From Temnopleurus reevesii (Eukaryota; Echinodermata; Echinoidea; Temnopleuroida; Temnopleuridae): DNA of 64,000 bases. Positions 37,619 through 50,750 of the stretch are shown piece after piece; within the stretch, counting starts at the first letter, position 1; each line of letters begins with the position of its first letter. The translations under genes and the position numbers were made by a program. The stretch lies in contig BQKZ01000875.1 in the NCBI GenBank assembly GCA_036244855.1, positions 42,135 to 106,134 on the forward strand, written 5' to 3'. The notes under the pieces are model-generated. The model searched no databases. It saw only the letters and a program-made list of their open reading frames with translations, and was not told the origin of the DNA.

Positions 37619-38188
37619 ATTCATAGGATACAAAAAAAGCTTGACCAACTCTTCTTATTACCAGACAAAACTTTTCTTTTACCTCAGTGGTATATTTGGG
37701 AAGTAAACACATCCAATCAACATTGTGGACCAGTTGGCAATTCTTTATTTGGTCCATTGAGTTTCAAGACAAACAAATGTGTCACAAAAAGATTTGTGTC
37801 ACAAAAAGATTTATAAGGGGTAAACGAAATGAAGAAATTAAAAGTTAGAGTAAAGATGAATTTCATATTGTTAGCAAATAGGTCAATTTTTGTTCTGGTC
37901 TCTTGGAACCAGGGCATCACAATGACTTATTTACATCTAAATTGGCAAGAAAATTCAGCACTTTCAGGTTGTGTTCTATCTGGAATAAAGATGGGTAGGG
38001 TTTATGACAGTGGAAATTCACTTAATGTCCATGGTTGGTAAGGTCAAGTCTACACATCCGGGGCTTGTCCAGAAAAGCTTTCCCCAAAAGGTTCAAATCT
38101 ATGACTATCTAGGATATAGGTTCCTGACCCATCCCAGAGAACCAGGGGCATTGTCAGCATCACAAAATGGGGTGAGTAAGGACACTAA

Positions 38189-38347
38189 GGGGGTGTTGCT
38201 CAAAATCAACTGCAAATCAACTGCAACTTTGCATATTGTAACGCATATTTTCATTCGCGCACGATATGCGCATTTAACAAGACGCGCATGAAACAATGAT
38301 TTTGATTGGCGCGTTCCGATCAACTGCAACTTTTGAACAACACCCCC
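38189..38347. mobile_element. Harbinger/Tourist-like MITE, present in only one haplotype copy
   Basis: 159 bp with ends GGGGGTGTTGCTCAAAA and TTTTGAACAACACCCCC. It is flanked by TAA at 38186-38188 and 38348-38350. The matching place in copy B (40286-40288) has a single TAA and continues with the same sequence, so it is a true empty site. A three-base TAA duplication and G-rich ends are typical of PIF/Harbinger MITEs. Confidence 0.88.
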
Positions 38348-38748
38348 TAAAACGAATAGGATATAAGACAAATTCTGTAAAGAATCCTTTCTAATTAAGT
38401 GGATCCATATAATATAAAAGCTGTAATTTTCCGCTGGTGTTTTATTTTTGTGAATTTCGTGACCATGCATTTGCTAAATTTTCACCCATTAAAATGCCCA
38501 TAGACTTGTGTACAATAATTCTTCAGAATGTTGAAATAAAACTTGTTAATGAGTGAAAAATTCTGAATTTCATAGAATTTCCTAAACTGTAGGTACATCA
38601 AATTATTGGCTTTTACAGTACCTGCTCTGTGATGGGCCTTTTCAACATGTGGGAACAAAATCAAGGCAAATATCATATGAGCATATACAAGCAATATTTC
38701 TCAACTTTACGATAAACAACTGACAAGTCCGTCACAATAAATACTCAC

Positions 38749-38885
38749 ATATTTCCCTGCCATCCAGGAGCACACGTGCAGGCGCCATCTACCGTATTAC
38801 AATGAGCTCCATTCTGACATTCACATATATGGTAGCATCCATCGCCATAGGAACCAAGAGGGCAAGTGAAGTCACACTTAGAGCC
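38749..38885 (-). CDS. megf10-like: Receptor exon 7, partial second copy cut by the assembly join
   Basis: 137 bases matching the 3' part of 40653-40835 up to the n at 38886. All six differences fall in third codon positions and are synonymous (TAT/TAC, AAT/AAC, GCT/GCC, GGC/GGA, GCT/GCA, CAG/CAA). Exon 8 ends in phase 1 while this exon starts needing two prior bases, so splicing 39021-copy to this exon would break the frame. It is best read as the other allele. Confidence 0.75.
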
Positions 38886-38886
38886 N
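38886..38886. other. Assembly gap/join (n)
   Basis: It separates block 36829-38885 from 38887-40790, two near-identical copies. It falls inside an exon, which supports a join artefact over a biological duplication. Confidence 0.85.
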
Positions 38887-38888
38887 TC

Positions 38889-39086
<198 letters not shown>

Positions 39087-39828
39087 CTAGATGCAGGAAA
39101 CGTCATTATAGATGTCATTTAAGATAGGTCTTTCTGTAGGTGAGCTGATGAGCATGCAACTTTTGAATTACTCATGAAATGGGATTCGTTTAGGCCTATA
39201 AAAATATCGAATGGTGTTTTGCAAATGCAAATTAGCGTTTGAGTGGGAGATGACATGTCTTGGAGATGGCAGACGTAGATAAGGATGGAACAAGGAGAGA
39301 AGTGGAGGATGAGAGGAAGAGAGGAAGTAAGCTACTGAGGCATGGAAAGGAAGGGATGAACCTCTTTTAAAGGTCATAGGGAGAGGAATGGTGTGAAAGA
39401 TGTGACCCACATGGTCTGGAATCTTAAATGTATCATCCTTTTACAAACTGTAGAAAATGTGGTAAAATAGTAACAGACAGTGAGGCTGTACTAAAAACCT
39501 ATTTGTAAGAATGGCCACCCTTACAGAACATTAATAGGATACAAAATAAAAAGTGTGAATTACCAAACAGCTTCACCAAATGTTTTCTTAGTAGGCAAAA
39601 CTTTTTCAACAAACCTTTTTTGCTTAGTTGTTCATTAGGGAAATTAAAACTGATACTACAAAGGAAACGTATCTCATCAGCATTGTGGAATGGTTGGTAT
39701 TTAACTTCCTCAGAAAAACAAAAACATTTCATGAAAAGATTTATGAGGGATAAAGTATACCAACTCCATTGGACTATGAAGTAAGTACATTCTAGCAAAG
39801 TATAATTATTATCTAGCATCTTAGAACC

Positions 39829-40008
39829 AGGGGTCAATTGCACGAAATTGTCTTAGCAATCATGTCCTTGCTAAGACGTCTTAATTGTGCCATCTTCTCA
39901 ACATAGACATAGCCATTGATACATCTATGTTACGAGGGTGGTACAAGAAGTTTTGACGTCTTGGCAAGAAGAGAACAGCTAACACCATTTCGTGCAATTT
40001 GCCCCAGG
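39829..40008. mobile_element. Foldback element, copy 2, absent from the other haplotype copy
   Basis: The left arm GGGGTCAATTGCACGAAAT and right arm ATTTCGTGCAATTTGCCCC are inverted. The inner arms share TGCTAAGACGTCTT with copy 1 at 9487. In copy A the equivalent place (near 37911-37916) runs from GGAACCAGGG straight on without the element. Confidence 0.75.
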
Positions 40009-40652
40009 GGATTGATTGCCAGGCTTTACATCAAAATTGGGCAGAGAATTCTGCACTGTAAAGTTGCACTCTATCTGGAAAAAAGAAGATGGGTAGGGCT
40101 TATATCAATGGAAATTCACTTTTGTCCATGGCATGGCTGTTAAGGTCAAGATCATATCCGGGGCTTGTCCGGAAAAGCTTTTCCCAAAAGGTTCAAATCT
40201 CTGACCAACAAGGATCTAGGTTCCTGACCCACCCCAGAGAACCAGGGACAGTGTCGGCACCAGAAAATGGGGTGAGTAAGGACACTAAGAAGAATAGGAT
40301 ATAAGGCAAATTCTGTAAAGAATCCTTTCTAATGAAGTGGATCCATATAATATAAAAGCTGTAATTTTCCGCATTTGCTAAATTTTCACCCATTAGAATG
40401 CCCATAGACTTGTGTACAATAATTCTTCAGAATGTTGAAATAAAACTTGCTAATGTGTGAAAAGTTCTGAATTTCATAGAATTCCCTAAAATGTAGGTAC
40501 ATCAAAATATTGGCTTTTGCAGTACCTGCTCTGTGATGGGCCTATTCAACATGTGGGAACAAAATGAAGGCAAATATGATATGAGCATATACAAACAATA
40601 TTTCTCAACTTTACGATAAACAACTGACAAGTCCGTCACAATAAATACTCAC

Positions 40653-40835
40653 ATATTTCCTTGCCATCCAGGTGCACACGTGCAGGCTCCATCTACCGTA
40701 TTACAATGGGCTCCGTTCTGACATTCACATATATGGTAGCATCCATCGCCGTAGGAACCAAGAGGGCAAGTGAAGTCACACTTAGAGCCTACGTAGCCAG
40801 TAGCACATTTGCATTGTCCAGTTATGGGATGACAG
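40653..40835 (-). CDS. megf10-like: Receptor exon 7: EGF-like repeats
   Basis: 183 bases, acceptor TTGGCAG, donor AATAT/GTGAGT. It encodes CHPITGQCKCATGYVGSKC, then DFTCPLGSYGDGCYHICEC through APGWQGN. It starts with C completing AGC from the 70-base exon at 41958 and ends in phase 2. Confidence 0.92.
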
Positions 40836-41957
40836 CTGCCAAATGAGAAGTTGAAAATTGTGCTCAATTTGTAACATAAACATGCATTATTGTATATCTG
40901 CAATTTAAACTTCTAAACATTCGGTGCAAGCAAACTCCGAGTTTATCAAGCATTGACTCCCAGTAATAGTATTTAAAACCATAGTGATATCCATGAAATC
41001 ATGATTTACCTTGATGAGAAACGAGTCAGCATACAGTAGAAAGAGTCACTCTCAATATTGAGATATTGTGGTTCAAAAATTAACTTGTTATATAGCAAAA
41101 ATATTATGCAATCAGGGTAATTACTTTGCAAAGAATCATGGTTTCATAAACATTTAGTTTGTACTATTCCATATTAATATTAACAATGGCAACTATCTTA
41201 GAAAACAACAATCTCCAAAATAACAAATTAAAACAAAAAGTTAAAATCATTCAAGAGTAATTAATGTGGACATTATGGTGAACACATATTGTAAGAACAT
41301 AATCCATTTTATTGGTTTGAATAAGGAATTATTATAACTCTTTGGTTTGAAACAGATGAGTCTCCTTGTTACACCTGCCTTGACAAACCTTTTCCAGCAC
41401 TCTAATAATATCCTTGCAAGCTGACCCACTTTAGTACAAGTCATAACCCATATGTTTACAAACATTTGGGCTGCAATAGTGCTTGTGAAGAAAATCCAGG
41501 AAATATAAGAAGGACCAATAGATTTTCCTGACAAAAACTTTCAGAAGGTGCCCTACATCTCTAATATTGTAAAAGGCGTTTACAATACTCTGAATCAAGA
41601 GATAGGATAAATTACAATAATTCTCTCAATCTGACATAAACACATGAATCATTGACTTGAAGGTAATGGTGCAAAATTTTTCTCCCAAAGATGTAATGTT
41701 TATACCAAGAAAGAAGGAAATGTCACTCAGAAATGTGGAAGCCAACGTGTCTAACACGAGGCCATCACTAGAACATTTTTATCTCTAAAACATGTTTGGT
41801 GGCGATGAATGACATGCTCTGAGAATAAAAGGTCATTAATAACTTGTCACAGAAAATAAGACTGCTCCAATCTTCAGTATGCTTAATGCTTGAGTTTCAA
41901 ATAGTTGCATATGTTCTAAAAGAATATTTAGGTTGTGTTATGTTTGATCGGACATAC

Positions 41958-42027
41958 CTTGAAGAGTGTTCAATATTACAGCTGCAAAAACTGGTGCAGT
42001 TATTGCCATACTTCCATGGAGGACATA
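41958..42027 (-). CDS. megf10-like: Receptor exon 6: half EGF repeat
   Basis: 70 bases, acceptor ATTTCAG, donor CAAG/GTATGT. It encodes CPPWKYGNNCTSFCSC and NIEHSS. It is too short to be found by ORF length, but both splice phases match (GTA before, AGC after). NCTS is a possible glycosylation site. Confidence 0.88.
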
Positions 42028-43360
42028 CTGAAATCAAATTGAAAACAATCAAAAAATAAACATGTAATTCTGAATTACGTAAGCTGAAATATATAGGTGT
42101 ATATCTCTGTTAATGAACATTAACAAACCTTCTTGTTTACCCCTTCAATCAGGAAATTAACACTGAATTGTGAACATGTCGAAAACTTTTGATCAATATT
42201 CAAGAATGATTTTTTTTTTAGCATAGGCAAAAGTTGCTTGCCGGAGTTGAGCAAGCAAAAAGGAATCAATAATGGTTTCAAAATATATGTTTTGCCATTC
42301 AAATTACTCATCTTGTGAAAATACCTGATCTTACAATTGTCTTATTACTAAAATTTTAAGTGTTTTGAGCAGATCTATTTTGGGGCATGTGCTTAAAAAA
42401 ATAGGAAGAACACTTGTTTACTGAATAATATACCTTTATAATATACCTACTATTGCATGAGCATGGGTCTCCCTTATTTGTTTTATATCATGATATCAGA
42501 CAACTTCTTTTCATGCTGGGCAATAGGACAAAATATTGCCTTGCTAAAATAAACAGTGGAATCATGATGCAATTGTTTATAATTCCCATGTCCCTATATA
42601 TTAGGACAAAAGGTCAACAGACTGAAAGCAGAACTATTACATAACCAGGAAGAAAAGAGCGCTATAACTTTGATTGGCACATCATGGTACCTTATTGCTT
42701 TCCTTCAGGTCATCCATCAGTTTTAATTATTACAATTATAAATGTCAGACATTGTGATGCATTTCAAACTTCAGGGAAAACGTCTCAGGATTTGAGTCCA
42801 GATTCAAGCTTGAGATAACAGACATGTGCAGCAGTTATAACAGCTGCATTCAAGTTTTAATTGATTAAATTTTACTGTGGAATGTTGATAACCATAACAC
42901 ATGATTATAGTAATGATAATGATGATAGTAAGGAGGATGAGGATGAGGATGATGATTATGCTGATAATGATAATGACGGTGATGATATTGAGTAAAATGA
43001 GACCGATGATGATGATGATGCGGAGGATAAGAATGATGATGATCAATGATGAGGAGGATGAGAAGGAAGATGAGAGTGATGAGGATCCTGACAACCATGA
43101 AAATGGTGATATTGCGGAGGATGAGGATGATGAAGATGACTAGAATAATAAGGATGATGATAATACGGATGACGATGATGATGACAATGGTGATAATGAT
43201 GATGGTTATGATAATAGTGATGAGGATTATGATCATGATCATAATGGTAATGATAATAATAATGATGAGGAGAATGATGCATATATCCATTGAGCTCCTC
43301 ATCCACTAAAATCACAATGTTCACTGTAAAAAAAATCAAAAGAGATCAATTGGTACTTAC
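42028..43360 (-). other. Intron containing a GAT/ATG trinucleotide-rich tract
   Basis: It lies between exons 5 and 6. The main feature is the repeat at 42901-43280. Nothing else was recognised. Confidence 0.6.
42901..43280. repeat. Imperfect (GAT/GAG)n microsatellite
   Basis: About 380 bases built almost entirely of GAT, GAG, AAT and GAC triplets. It makes long artificial open frames on both strands (Asp/Met/Glu-rich, or Ile/His-rich), which are not genes. Confidence 0.9.
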
Positions 43361-43401
43361 CACTCTCTTCACAGTATCTTCCATAGTACCCATCAGGACA
43401 T
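43361..43401 (-). CDS. megf10-like: Receptor exon 5: 41-base micro-exon
   Basis: It has acceptor TTATTCCAG and donor AGTG/GTAAGT. It encodes CPDGYYGRYCEES, the closing part of one EGF unit. The split codons AGA before and GTA after keep the frame. Its small size means a gene finder could miss it. Confidence 0.87.
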
Positions 43402-43610
43402 CTGGAATAAAGGAAACATATCAATGGGTTAATGATAGATTAGATTACAAAAAATATCAATATTTCATTTTTCATAAAGACAAAATAGTGGTGAAAGCTA
43501 GATGGGAAAAACGGTGACAAAGTGGGGCAGGAGAGATGAAAAGAGAAAAAATTGAAAGGATGGAGACGAGACACAAAGAAATAGGGGCCTAGTGGGTAGG
43601 TGTAAGATTA

Positions 43611-43700
43611 ATGTGTGTGTGTGTATGTGTATTGTGTGCATTCATGTGAATGCATGCATAAGTGCGTGCATGTGTGTGTGCATGTGTGTGGGTGGGTGTG
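43611..43700. repeat. TG-rich microsatellite
   Basis: Imperfect TGTG/TGCA dinucleotide tract ending GTGTGTGGGTGGGTGTG. Confidence 0.8.
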
Positions 43701-45037
43701 AAAAAGAGAGAGATAATATACATATAGAGTACAGCAGAATACAAAGAAAGTTTAGTAACAGAAGAGAAATGAGTAAACCAAACTCATACAGAATCAATAT
43801 TCGGCATACATTTGATGAAATTACTTCAATAAGGGTACTAAAGTAGAACATAAAAGCGCATGATTGATTTTTTTTATCCCAGAAAACATGAAACGTGAAG
43901 AAATGTCTACAAATAAGGAGGACAAGTGAATGAGTAATAATGGGGCAACATGGGTAAAAAGAAAAAAATGAGACATCGATTGGCACATGGCGTGTGGAAC
44001 ATCCCAAGTGGTGAAAAGATGAGACTCTATCATGCGTATTGTTACATGGATTTGCGGTTGACCTAGATATAAATGTAGAATGAAGAGCATCTTAAACCCT
44101 GTTCCCACCTACATCATTGAACTGTTTCAATAGAACCAGTCAAAAAATAAATGAGAAGGCTGGTCATGGTTTGATCTCATGTGGTCTTCTGAACTAGTTT
44201 TGAAAATTACATCACAAGGCAATTTTTTGCATGTACTAGTTTTTCATGTACACCTACAATAATAGGAATGAAAATCACACTTGACAAACCAGGGAAGAAT
44301 TTTCACTTTTCATACTTGATTATTAGTTTTTCAAACATTCGGGAATCTTTTTTTCAACACTTTACTGTACACTTCTATGTGACAGACAGCTTTGGTACAG
44401 CAATCCTGCAAAAAAAAATAGCAATTTGTGACGTGATACCAGGAGGATTATTCCCTGCAAACCAACATTTGATAGACTCAATGGGGCTAGAGGGCTTGAA
44501 AATATCACACAAGGAATGACCTGCTATTCACCTCACCAGAGCAATTAAAGACAATTGTACATCTACTGGTATAAAAAAGCACAGTGACCAAGCAGACGAG
44601 GACCATATACCGGTCAGGTGATTCTCAAAAAAACGGTTTAGTGGAAACCACTATCGACAGCCCAATGAGAACAGGGTCAATCTTCACTCATGAAATCACT
44701 TCTATCGGAGAGAAAATAAAACACTTCGGTGGTTGAAAACATGTTTGTGGCTGCAGGGGAATCTGAAAGGGGTTCAGATCTATGTTTCACAAACGAAGAA
44801 AAGGAAATGATGTCATTTTAGCAGTCTATTGAATCTCGTATCCAAGCCACATATTCCACATTTAAACCTTCATTCCCAAGATTGTTTCTTCTGTCATTTT
44901 CATTTCTTGCTGCCGATAAAGGTAAAAAATATTATGCTTCTGTTTATTTTTAAATTATTTAGTGATTCATCTGTTGAGTTGGTTGATTAATCGGTTGTGA
45001 GAAATGTAGTTAATACAAATCATACAGTGTAAGTCTG

Positions 45038-45155
45038 AATTCTTTGCTACCTGTTATCATCATCAAAGCTGAGAAAATTAGGACTAGTCCACTGATTCCA
45101 TTTTAATTCCATTGTCCTGTGTTTTATAGTGATAACAGGTAGGCAAAGGATTGTG
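45038..45155. mobile_element. MITE with TTTGCTACCTGTTATCA ends
   Basis: AATTCTTTGCTACCTGTTAT at the left pairs with ATAACAGGTAGGCAAAG at the right. A related copy occupies about 22935-23030 (AACCTGTTATCAC and AATAACAGGTAGCAAAG). Confidence 0.6.
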
Positions 45156-45943
45156 ACAGGCACTGCATGTATATTTCAAATTGGTTAGATTTCACTTGAA
45201 ATGTCTCCAGACCACAGAGATTGCTTGTTTAATATTCAACGAGCTTCCGAGCCGAGGCTTGCTGCTAATTCTCGGCTTTACTTATGCACAGACTGTAAAC
45301 GATATGCACGATGATACACAGAGGTATGCTTGAAGTTATTTGCGCTTTCACCTAAGCTTGAAGAGAACTTTAAAATTTAAATCCAAGCGTCATCACCAGA
45401 ATCCCGCAGGGCCTAAGAGTGGATTAGGCAGCTTGGTAATCTAGGTTGTCTAAAAAGGGAAAACAGGGCGCAAAGTCAGGATCGTGAAGTCTGTATACGT
45501 GATTCTGACTGGTTGTATGATGCAAACATATCAATAGTATTACTCAGCATATTTTTAAATGAAGGTAGTATTGTTTCATCATGTTTAAAGTTAATTTTTG
45601 AATATCTGATGAAGATATGAAATTTTGATATCAGTTTATTGAAAATTGAAACTACAGGTGTATATTAATCATTTCCATTGTTGAATAAATTGATCTAAAT
45701 TGCAAAATCAGGTTTCTTATATCCTGCTCACTCATAAAGTACATTCCATTTAACATGAAAAATACCATAATTTATAATTGAAAATACAGAAATATTTCAA
45801 TGAAAGATATCAGAAACAAAGAAGAAGGCCAATTTGGGCTATTAAGCTGGAACTTGATTTTCTTGCATTCTTTTCCACCAAATTCATTGATTTTTAGCAG
45901 TAAGTGTTGAGATTCACAGGAGCTATTTTACCTAAGACCCCCC

Positions 45944-46230
45944 AAAATTGGATGCCTTCAACCGACCGACCCTCTGATGATGGACCAACCTGAATTTTTC
46001 TTTCGCTTTTCACCAAAAGTAACCACAACAAAATTGACAATAAAATTATAGGAAAACATGAGAAATATAACTTCAAAAGTTTTTTTCACATGTTTTAGGA
46101 CTATTTACTCCATTGCAAGTCCTATTTTCTACATGAAATCTTTTCTAAAAAGTGAAGAAAAAAAAAGGAGTTTTTTACCCAATCAACGCAATTTTTCAAA
46201 AAAGTAATTCTTGGGCATCCAAACAATTTT
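45944..46230. mobile_element. GTTTGGATGCC TIR element, copy 2
   Basis: AAAATTGGATGCC at the left and GGGCATCCAAACAATTTT at the right. The interior matches 193-517 in order (ACCGACCCTC, CCTGAATTTTT, TCACCAAAA, GAAATATAAC). Confidence 0.65.
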
Positions 46231-47531
46231 TTGCCTTATTCAACCACATTATAATTTTTGATTGATAAGAGGAGCAGTAAAGGTCCCTCTACTTTGATTT
46301 CATCACGCATTTCAAAACAGATTTGCATCATTTGACCTTAAAAGGGGGCTACATCCTAGTATTTCATTTCATATCTCCATTCAGAGTGACTTTGAAGGTC
46401 AGCATTATGACTGTCTTGGAAGAAAGCAAATTGTCATTGACCCAATATATTGCATTCATTGTATTCTTATGATCAATAGCAGTGTATTCATGAGTTTGAA
46501 TATTTTGCTTGTAATTCACCTTTTCGTGAGATCGAAGAATAATTGCTTGAAATATAATTTCTCGATTGTCAGTTGCCTTAACCAAACTACACTGATGTAA
46601 ATGTAAATATGAGCAATAAAAATGTAAATGAGCAACTTTTGGCATTGGGCATCCCTGATTATCATAAGCAGTAAATATGGTGATTTTGCGAAAAGAAACA
46701 CAAATGAATCACAAAATAGAATGGTACTCTCACAAAAAAAAAAATGGCTGAACAAGCCTGAAAATAAGTAGGGTCACTGAAAATACATGTACAATAGTGC
46801 TGTTGATATCTACAAACAGAAATACAAGAATAATAAATCATTTTTGTTTGGTTTCCTTGGTTTATGGCCATGACATTTCAAAACGTATTTCAGTGTCATC
46901 CTCAGAAGATAAACAGTGCCCTTTTCAGGGTCACTTTGTCAACCGAGGGAGAGAGAAGAAGAGAATAAGAAGGGAGTACGAAGGCGGATACGATGACAGG
47001 AAAATTTGAGGGGAAGAGAAAGAGGATGTGTGGGTAGATGCAGACAGGGGGAAGTTGAGGGAAAGAGAAAGGGGGAAGTGCGAGGAGGTTAGAAATACAT
47101 GTAGGAAAATTGAGGGCAATATAGAGAGGAAGATAATGAGACAAGGAAGGTAGACAGAATACGGGCAAAGGAATAGAGAGGATGAGGAGGAAGTGCAGTA
47201 GCATAATTAGAATCCATTAAATGGTTAAAGTGGGTCATCAGTAATACAAACAAATTTCATAGAGATCTACATACTAACAAAATCCGTTCACATGTCTTAA
47301 TGACTTTATTTCTTTAGAGTTCAAAGGATAGAAGGGTGTGCTGAAGAAATCATCTTCAAAGTTCAGTTGCCTGAAATCCTTCTTTGTTTGCTTTGTTTAG
47401 ACTTTAGCCACTTCAGAAAGTTTGGTTTTACATTCATGAGTTTTGTTCTCATGGGCAGATATCACTAATCATATGAATGATGTAGAATATGTTTAACAAT
47501 TGGAAGACAATTGGCACCCTTTAAGGATGTG

Positions 47532-48020
47532 AGTTGAAGAGAGGGAAGTAAGGTCGGATCCACTCAATCGCTAAATCGGAAGTGTACCAACAACAAGCTT
47601 GATTTAAGGCTCCATCACATCTTTGCGTTAACAGTTAACGTCTGCACAGTGTTCATAAAAATTTGAAAGACAACATAAAAAAACAGAAATTCAGAGGGAA
47701 GACGCTTGACTATAAAAAGTTGAAGGCATTTGGCAGACACTTGACAAACACAAGCTTTAACTTCAGCTAAATATCNAGTTGAAGAGAGGGAAGTAAGGTC
47801 GGATCCACTCAATCGCAAAATCGGAAGTGTGCCAACTACAAGCTTGGTATAAGGCTCCATCACATCTTTGCGTTTACAGCCAATGTCTGCCCAGCTTTCA
47901 TTTAAAAAAATAAAAAGATGCTCCATGTACATACAGAAAGACAGAGGGAAAACGCTTGACTAAAGTTGAAGGCATTTGGCAGACACTTGACAAACACCTT
48001 TTGCTTCAGCTAAGCATTTT
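47532..48020. repeat. ~244-bp block repeated on either side of an assembly join
   Basis: 47532-47775 and 47777-48020 both begin with GTTGAAGAGAGGGAAGTAAG and share GGCTCCATCACATCTTTGCG and GGCATTTGGCAGACACTTGA. The n at 47776 separates them. They probably represent two alleles, with around 10% difference and small indels. Confidence 0.8.
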
Positions 48021-50187
48021 TCCTCTGTAACCATGTGCGCACTGTGAGGGGGGGGGGGGGGGCTTTGAGGACGTCAAATCTTATATAACAAGGACGTTGC
48101 TTTAGTCTGCACAAAATTTTTGCTGATGACCTTTTTGGGGAGGCTTGTCAGCTCCTCAAAGGGGGGGGGGTTAAAATTACAAGTTGGTCCATCCACAGAC
48201 ATCTAAATCCTGGGTGCGTGCATGGTAATTTTGCAAAATTTGGAATACTCGGCAGACGTTGGCTATGAATGCAAAGGTGTGACAGAAACTATAAGAATCT
48301 TGATCTAAATATCATCTGCTGACTATCACATCCCACTGAACAAAGTCATTAGGTTGGAGCATCTCAAGGGCTTATTTAAAGCAAACATGGTTTGAAGATG
48401 AGTGCATTCTCATCAACAGCAGATGAGCTATACACGTCCAATGAAGTGACACATTTTCTGACTCAATTAACATGGAATGATTTGGTTCTTGTGACGTGAA
48501 ATCACTATATTCTCATAGGTGTTATGCTTATATTATTATGATAGAATCATAAATTAGAATATAATTAGCCAATATATCAATGTCCCAGTTACAAGAGAAA
48601 ACAATGTAATGAAGTAAATATCAATTAGACATTCTATTTGGGTAATACAAACAGAACATTTAACCCCATTATAATTTAGAAAGCTTTAAATCACCCCGTA
48701 AAAATATACAGCACCTCTTCTCAAGTGAATTCATTGGTATAATCTTTTAATCATCTCATCACACATTCATTGAATTTCAGATTTTAAACAAATAAATCAT
48801 AAAAAGAAGAAACTGTTACAATTGATCTATCTTATACAGAAATAACCAAGTTCTACAAATAGAGCCCAAAGAATGTCAGTATGAAAATTGTGCAACAAAT
48901 TCAATATACCACAAATTATATCCATTATTAACTGCTACAGGCACATACATGCCCAATAGCCATCATAAATGTCTGCTTTAATCTGTGCATGTTATGACTT
49001 TGCTTCACTCCATTAGCAGCTCAAAATTGGCTTCAGACGAGAAATAACTTAGAATCAACAATGCCCTAGGGATCGATGAAAGGAAACATTTTGATCTGAC
49101 AGTTTACCTTACGATCCTATCACGCTCACACGCTACTTCCGTCAACAAGTGGACTCTTGTGACGTACAGTTCCCTCCGTACAAACTTAATTTGGCTGCTG
49201 ATATTTCTTTTAATTCTATGCAACTCATTCAAATAACCTAGATTCTGTTTATTCATTAATGAAGTTAACAATCTGACTGGAAACACTAACTCCATGGGAG
49301 GAAGGCATTCATCAACTGTTTTTTATTTTTGAGCTTGAGTTTATGGTGTTGATGAAATCTGATCAAATTCACTTATTCCGATGTGTCAATAATACACTTG
49401 AGCCCTTGGGTATGTCCTATCCTGCATAACAAACTTTTGAACCTTTGTACCTCCTGCATTCTCAAAGGTCAACAAGATAAATTGTCATGCTGTGGGGCAC
49501 ATGACCTGGATTGTTCTGTTTACCGAATGTTGTACATGACAAACATGCTCTGCTCCAGTGGGTTTTTGTTTTGTTTTGTTTGAAAAACCATTTCCTAAAG
49601 GACTCTTTATATAGAGGGCAAGAATGCCAAATAGGTTGGAGTCTTACATTGTATGTCTTTGGTGGCCTCTTTTATATCTTTGAATGGATTCATATTATTT
49701 TTACATCAGAAAAAAATTCATTTCATAAGGTGCAATTTAAACTTTCCACATGACAATCTAATAATAATGCTAGAATTACTTATGTTTCTTGATATTTCAT
49801 TGATGTCTATTCCCCGACCAATTTCTCAATTATAAACATTACCATCATTGTAAACATTTTAAATGCATGAAATCAATATCTGTGCATAATTTACCATGCG
49901 TAAAGTGCAAGTCAGAAAATTTCACTACCTTTTATTACTGTAAAAGAGAATTATATAGTCCAGTGATCCTAATGTGAACCAATTATCCAGAGTTTCACAA
50001 AAATGACAAGTAAAATCTGACATGTTAAATCTACAGCTTTTTGTTTACATAGATAAGCACTAATTCAAGATAGCAGATGGTCAAACTGAAGGCATCATTA
50101 AGAAGTAAGAGTTTTATAGATGTTTAGAGTAGCAAATTTTCACACTCCATTTTAATCAGAATAAGAATGTTTTTGTCATTTTCTCAC

Positions 50188-50426
50188 CTGCAGCTACCAT
50201 CAACCGTCGAACACCGGCCATCGTTCTGGCAGCGGCACTCTTGATTGCAGTTGACTCCGTAGGTTCCAGATAGACATTGAAGTTCACATCGGTCGCCTTG
50301 GAAACCCTCTGGGCATTGACACGTGCCATTGACGGGGTGACAGGAGGCCCCATTGAAACATGTACAACGCTCCCTGCAATCCTGGCCATACCGACCCCTG
50401 CGACATGGCACGGCGCATACCTTGCC
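50188..50426 (-). CDS. megf10-like: Receptor exon 4: two EGF-like repeats
   Basis: 239 bases, the longest EGF exon. It starts in phase 0 (GKVCAVPCRRGRYGQDC) and runs through PEGFQGDRC into ELQCLSGTYGVNCNQECRC, ending DGSC plus AG of a split AGA. Acceptor TTTAATAG, donor GCAG/GTGAGA. NGTC is a possible glycosylation site. Confidence 0.92.
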
Positions 50427-50584
50427 CTATTAAATAAACAAAGTAAGTAGGGAAAAATTAATGCATGAATGTATGCAGTCTGCATTTTATGGAGGTTGAA
50501 TTATTCTACAGACTTGATGTATGGAAAGCTAAATATAGTTTGTATTACTGAGGAATATGGAAAATTGAAATAGCAGTCACACAT

Positions 50585-50750
50585 ATCACAGTGGCCACCT
50601 GTCTGTAGTATCCAACTGTCTACTATGGCCACCTTAATTGGTTCCCTCTACATAAAACGAGCATTATAGAACCAGGCTATAGAGGGCACTTATCTACAGT
50701 GGCCACTTTTTCTGTTTTCCTTGGGTGACCTTAGGTATAACTGTAATCAT
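50585..50750. mobile_element. Decayed TGGCCACT mariner-type MITE
   Basis: It has GTGGCCACCTGTCTGTAG, ACTGTCTACTATGGCCACC and CTACAGTGGCCACTTTTTC in the arrangement of the 32837 copy. The terminal CAGT..ACTG ends are mostly lost (GGTATAACTGTA at the right). Confidence 0.5.

Larger units (their letters stand above)
43402..50187 (-). other. 6.8-kb intron
   Basis: It holds a TG-rich microsatellite (43611-43700), two inverted-end elements (45038-45155 and 45944-46230), purine-rich tracts near 46941-47180, the duplicated block at 47532-48020 with its join, and a run of G at about 48047. No exon was found. Confidence 0.55.

Noticed and set aside
42804..43339. Several long open frames of up to 145 codons on both strands
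   Set aside because: They are translations of an imperfect GAT/GAG microsatellite and have no other coding character.
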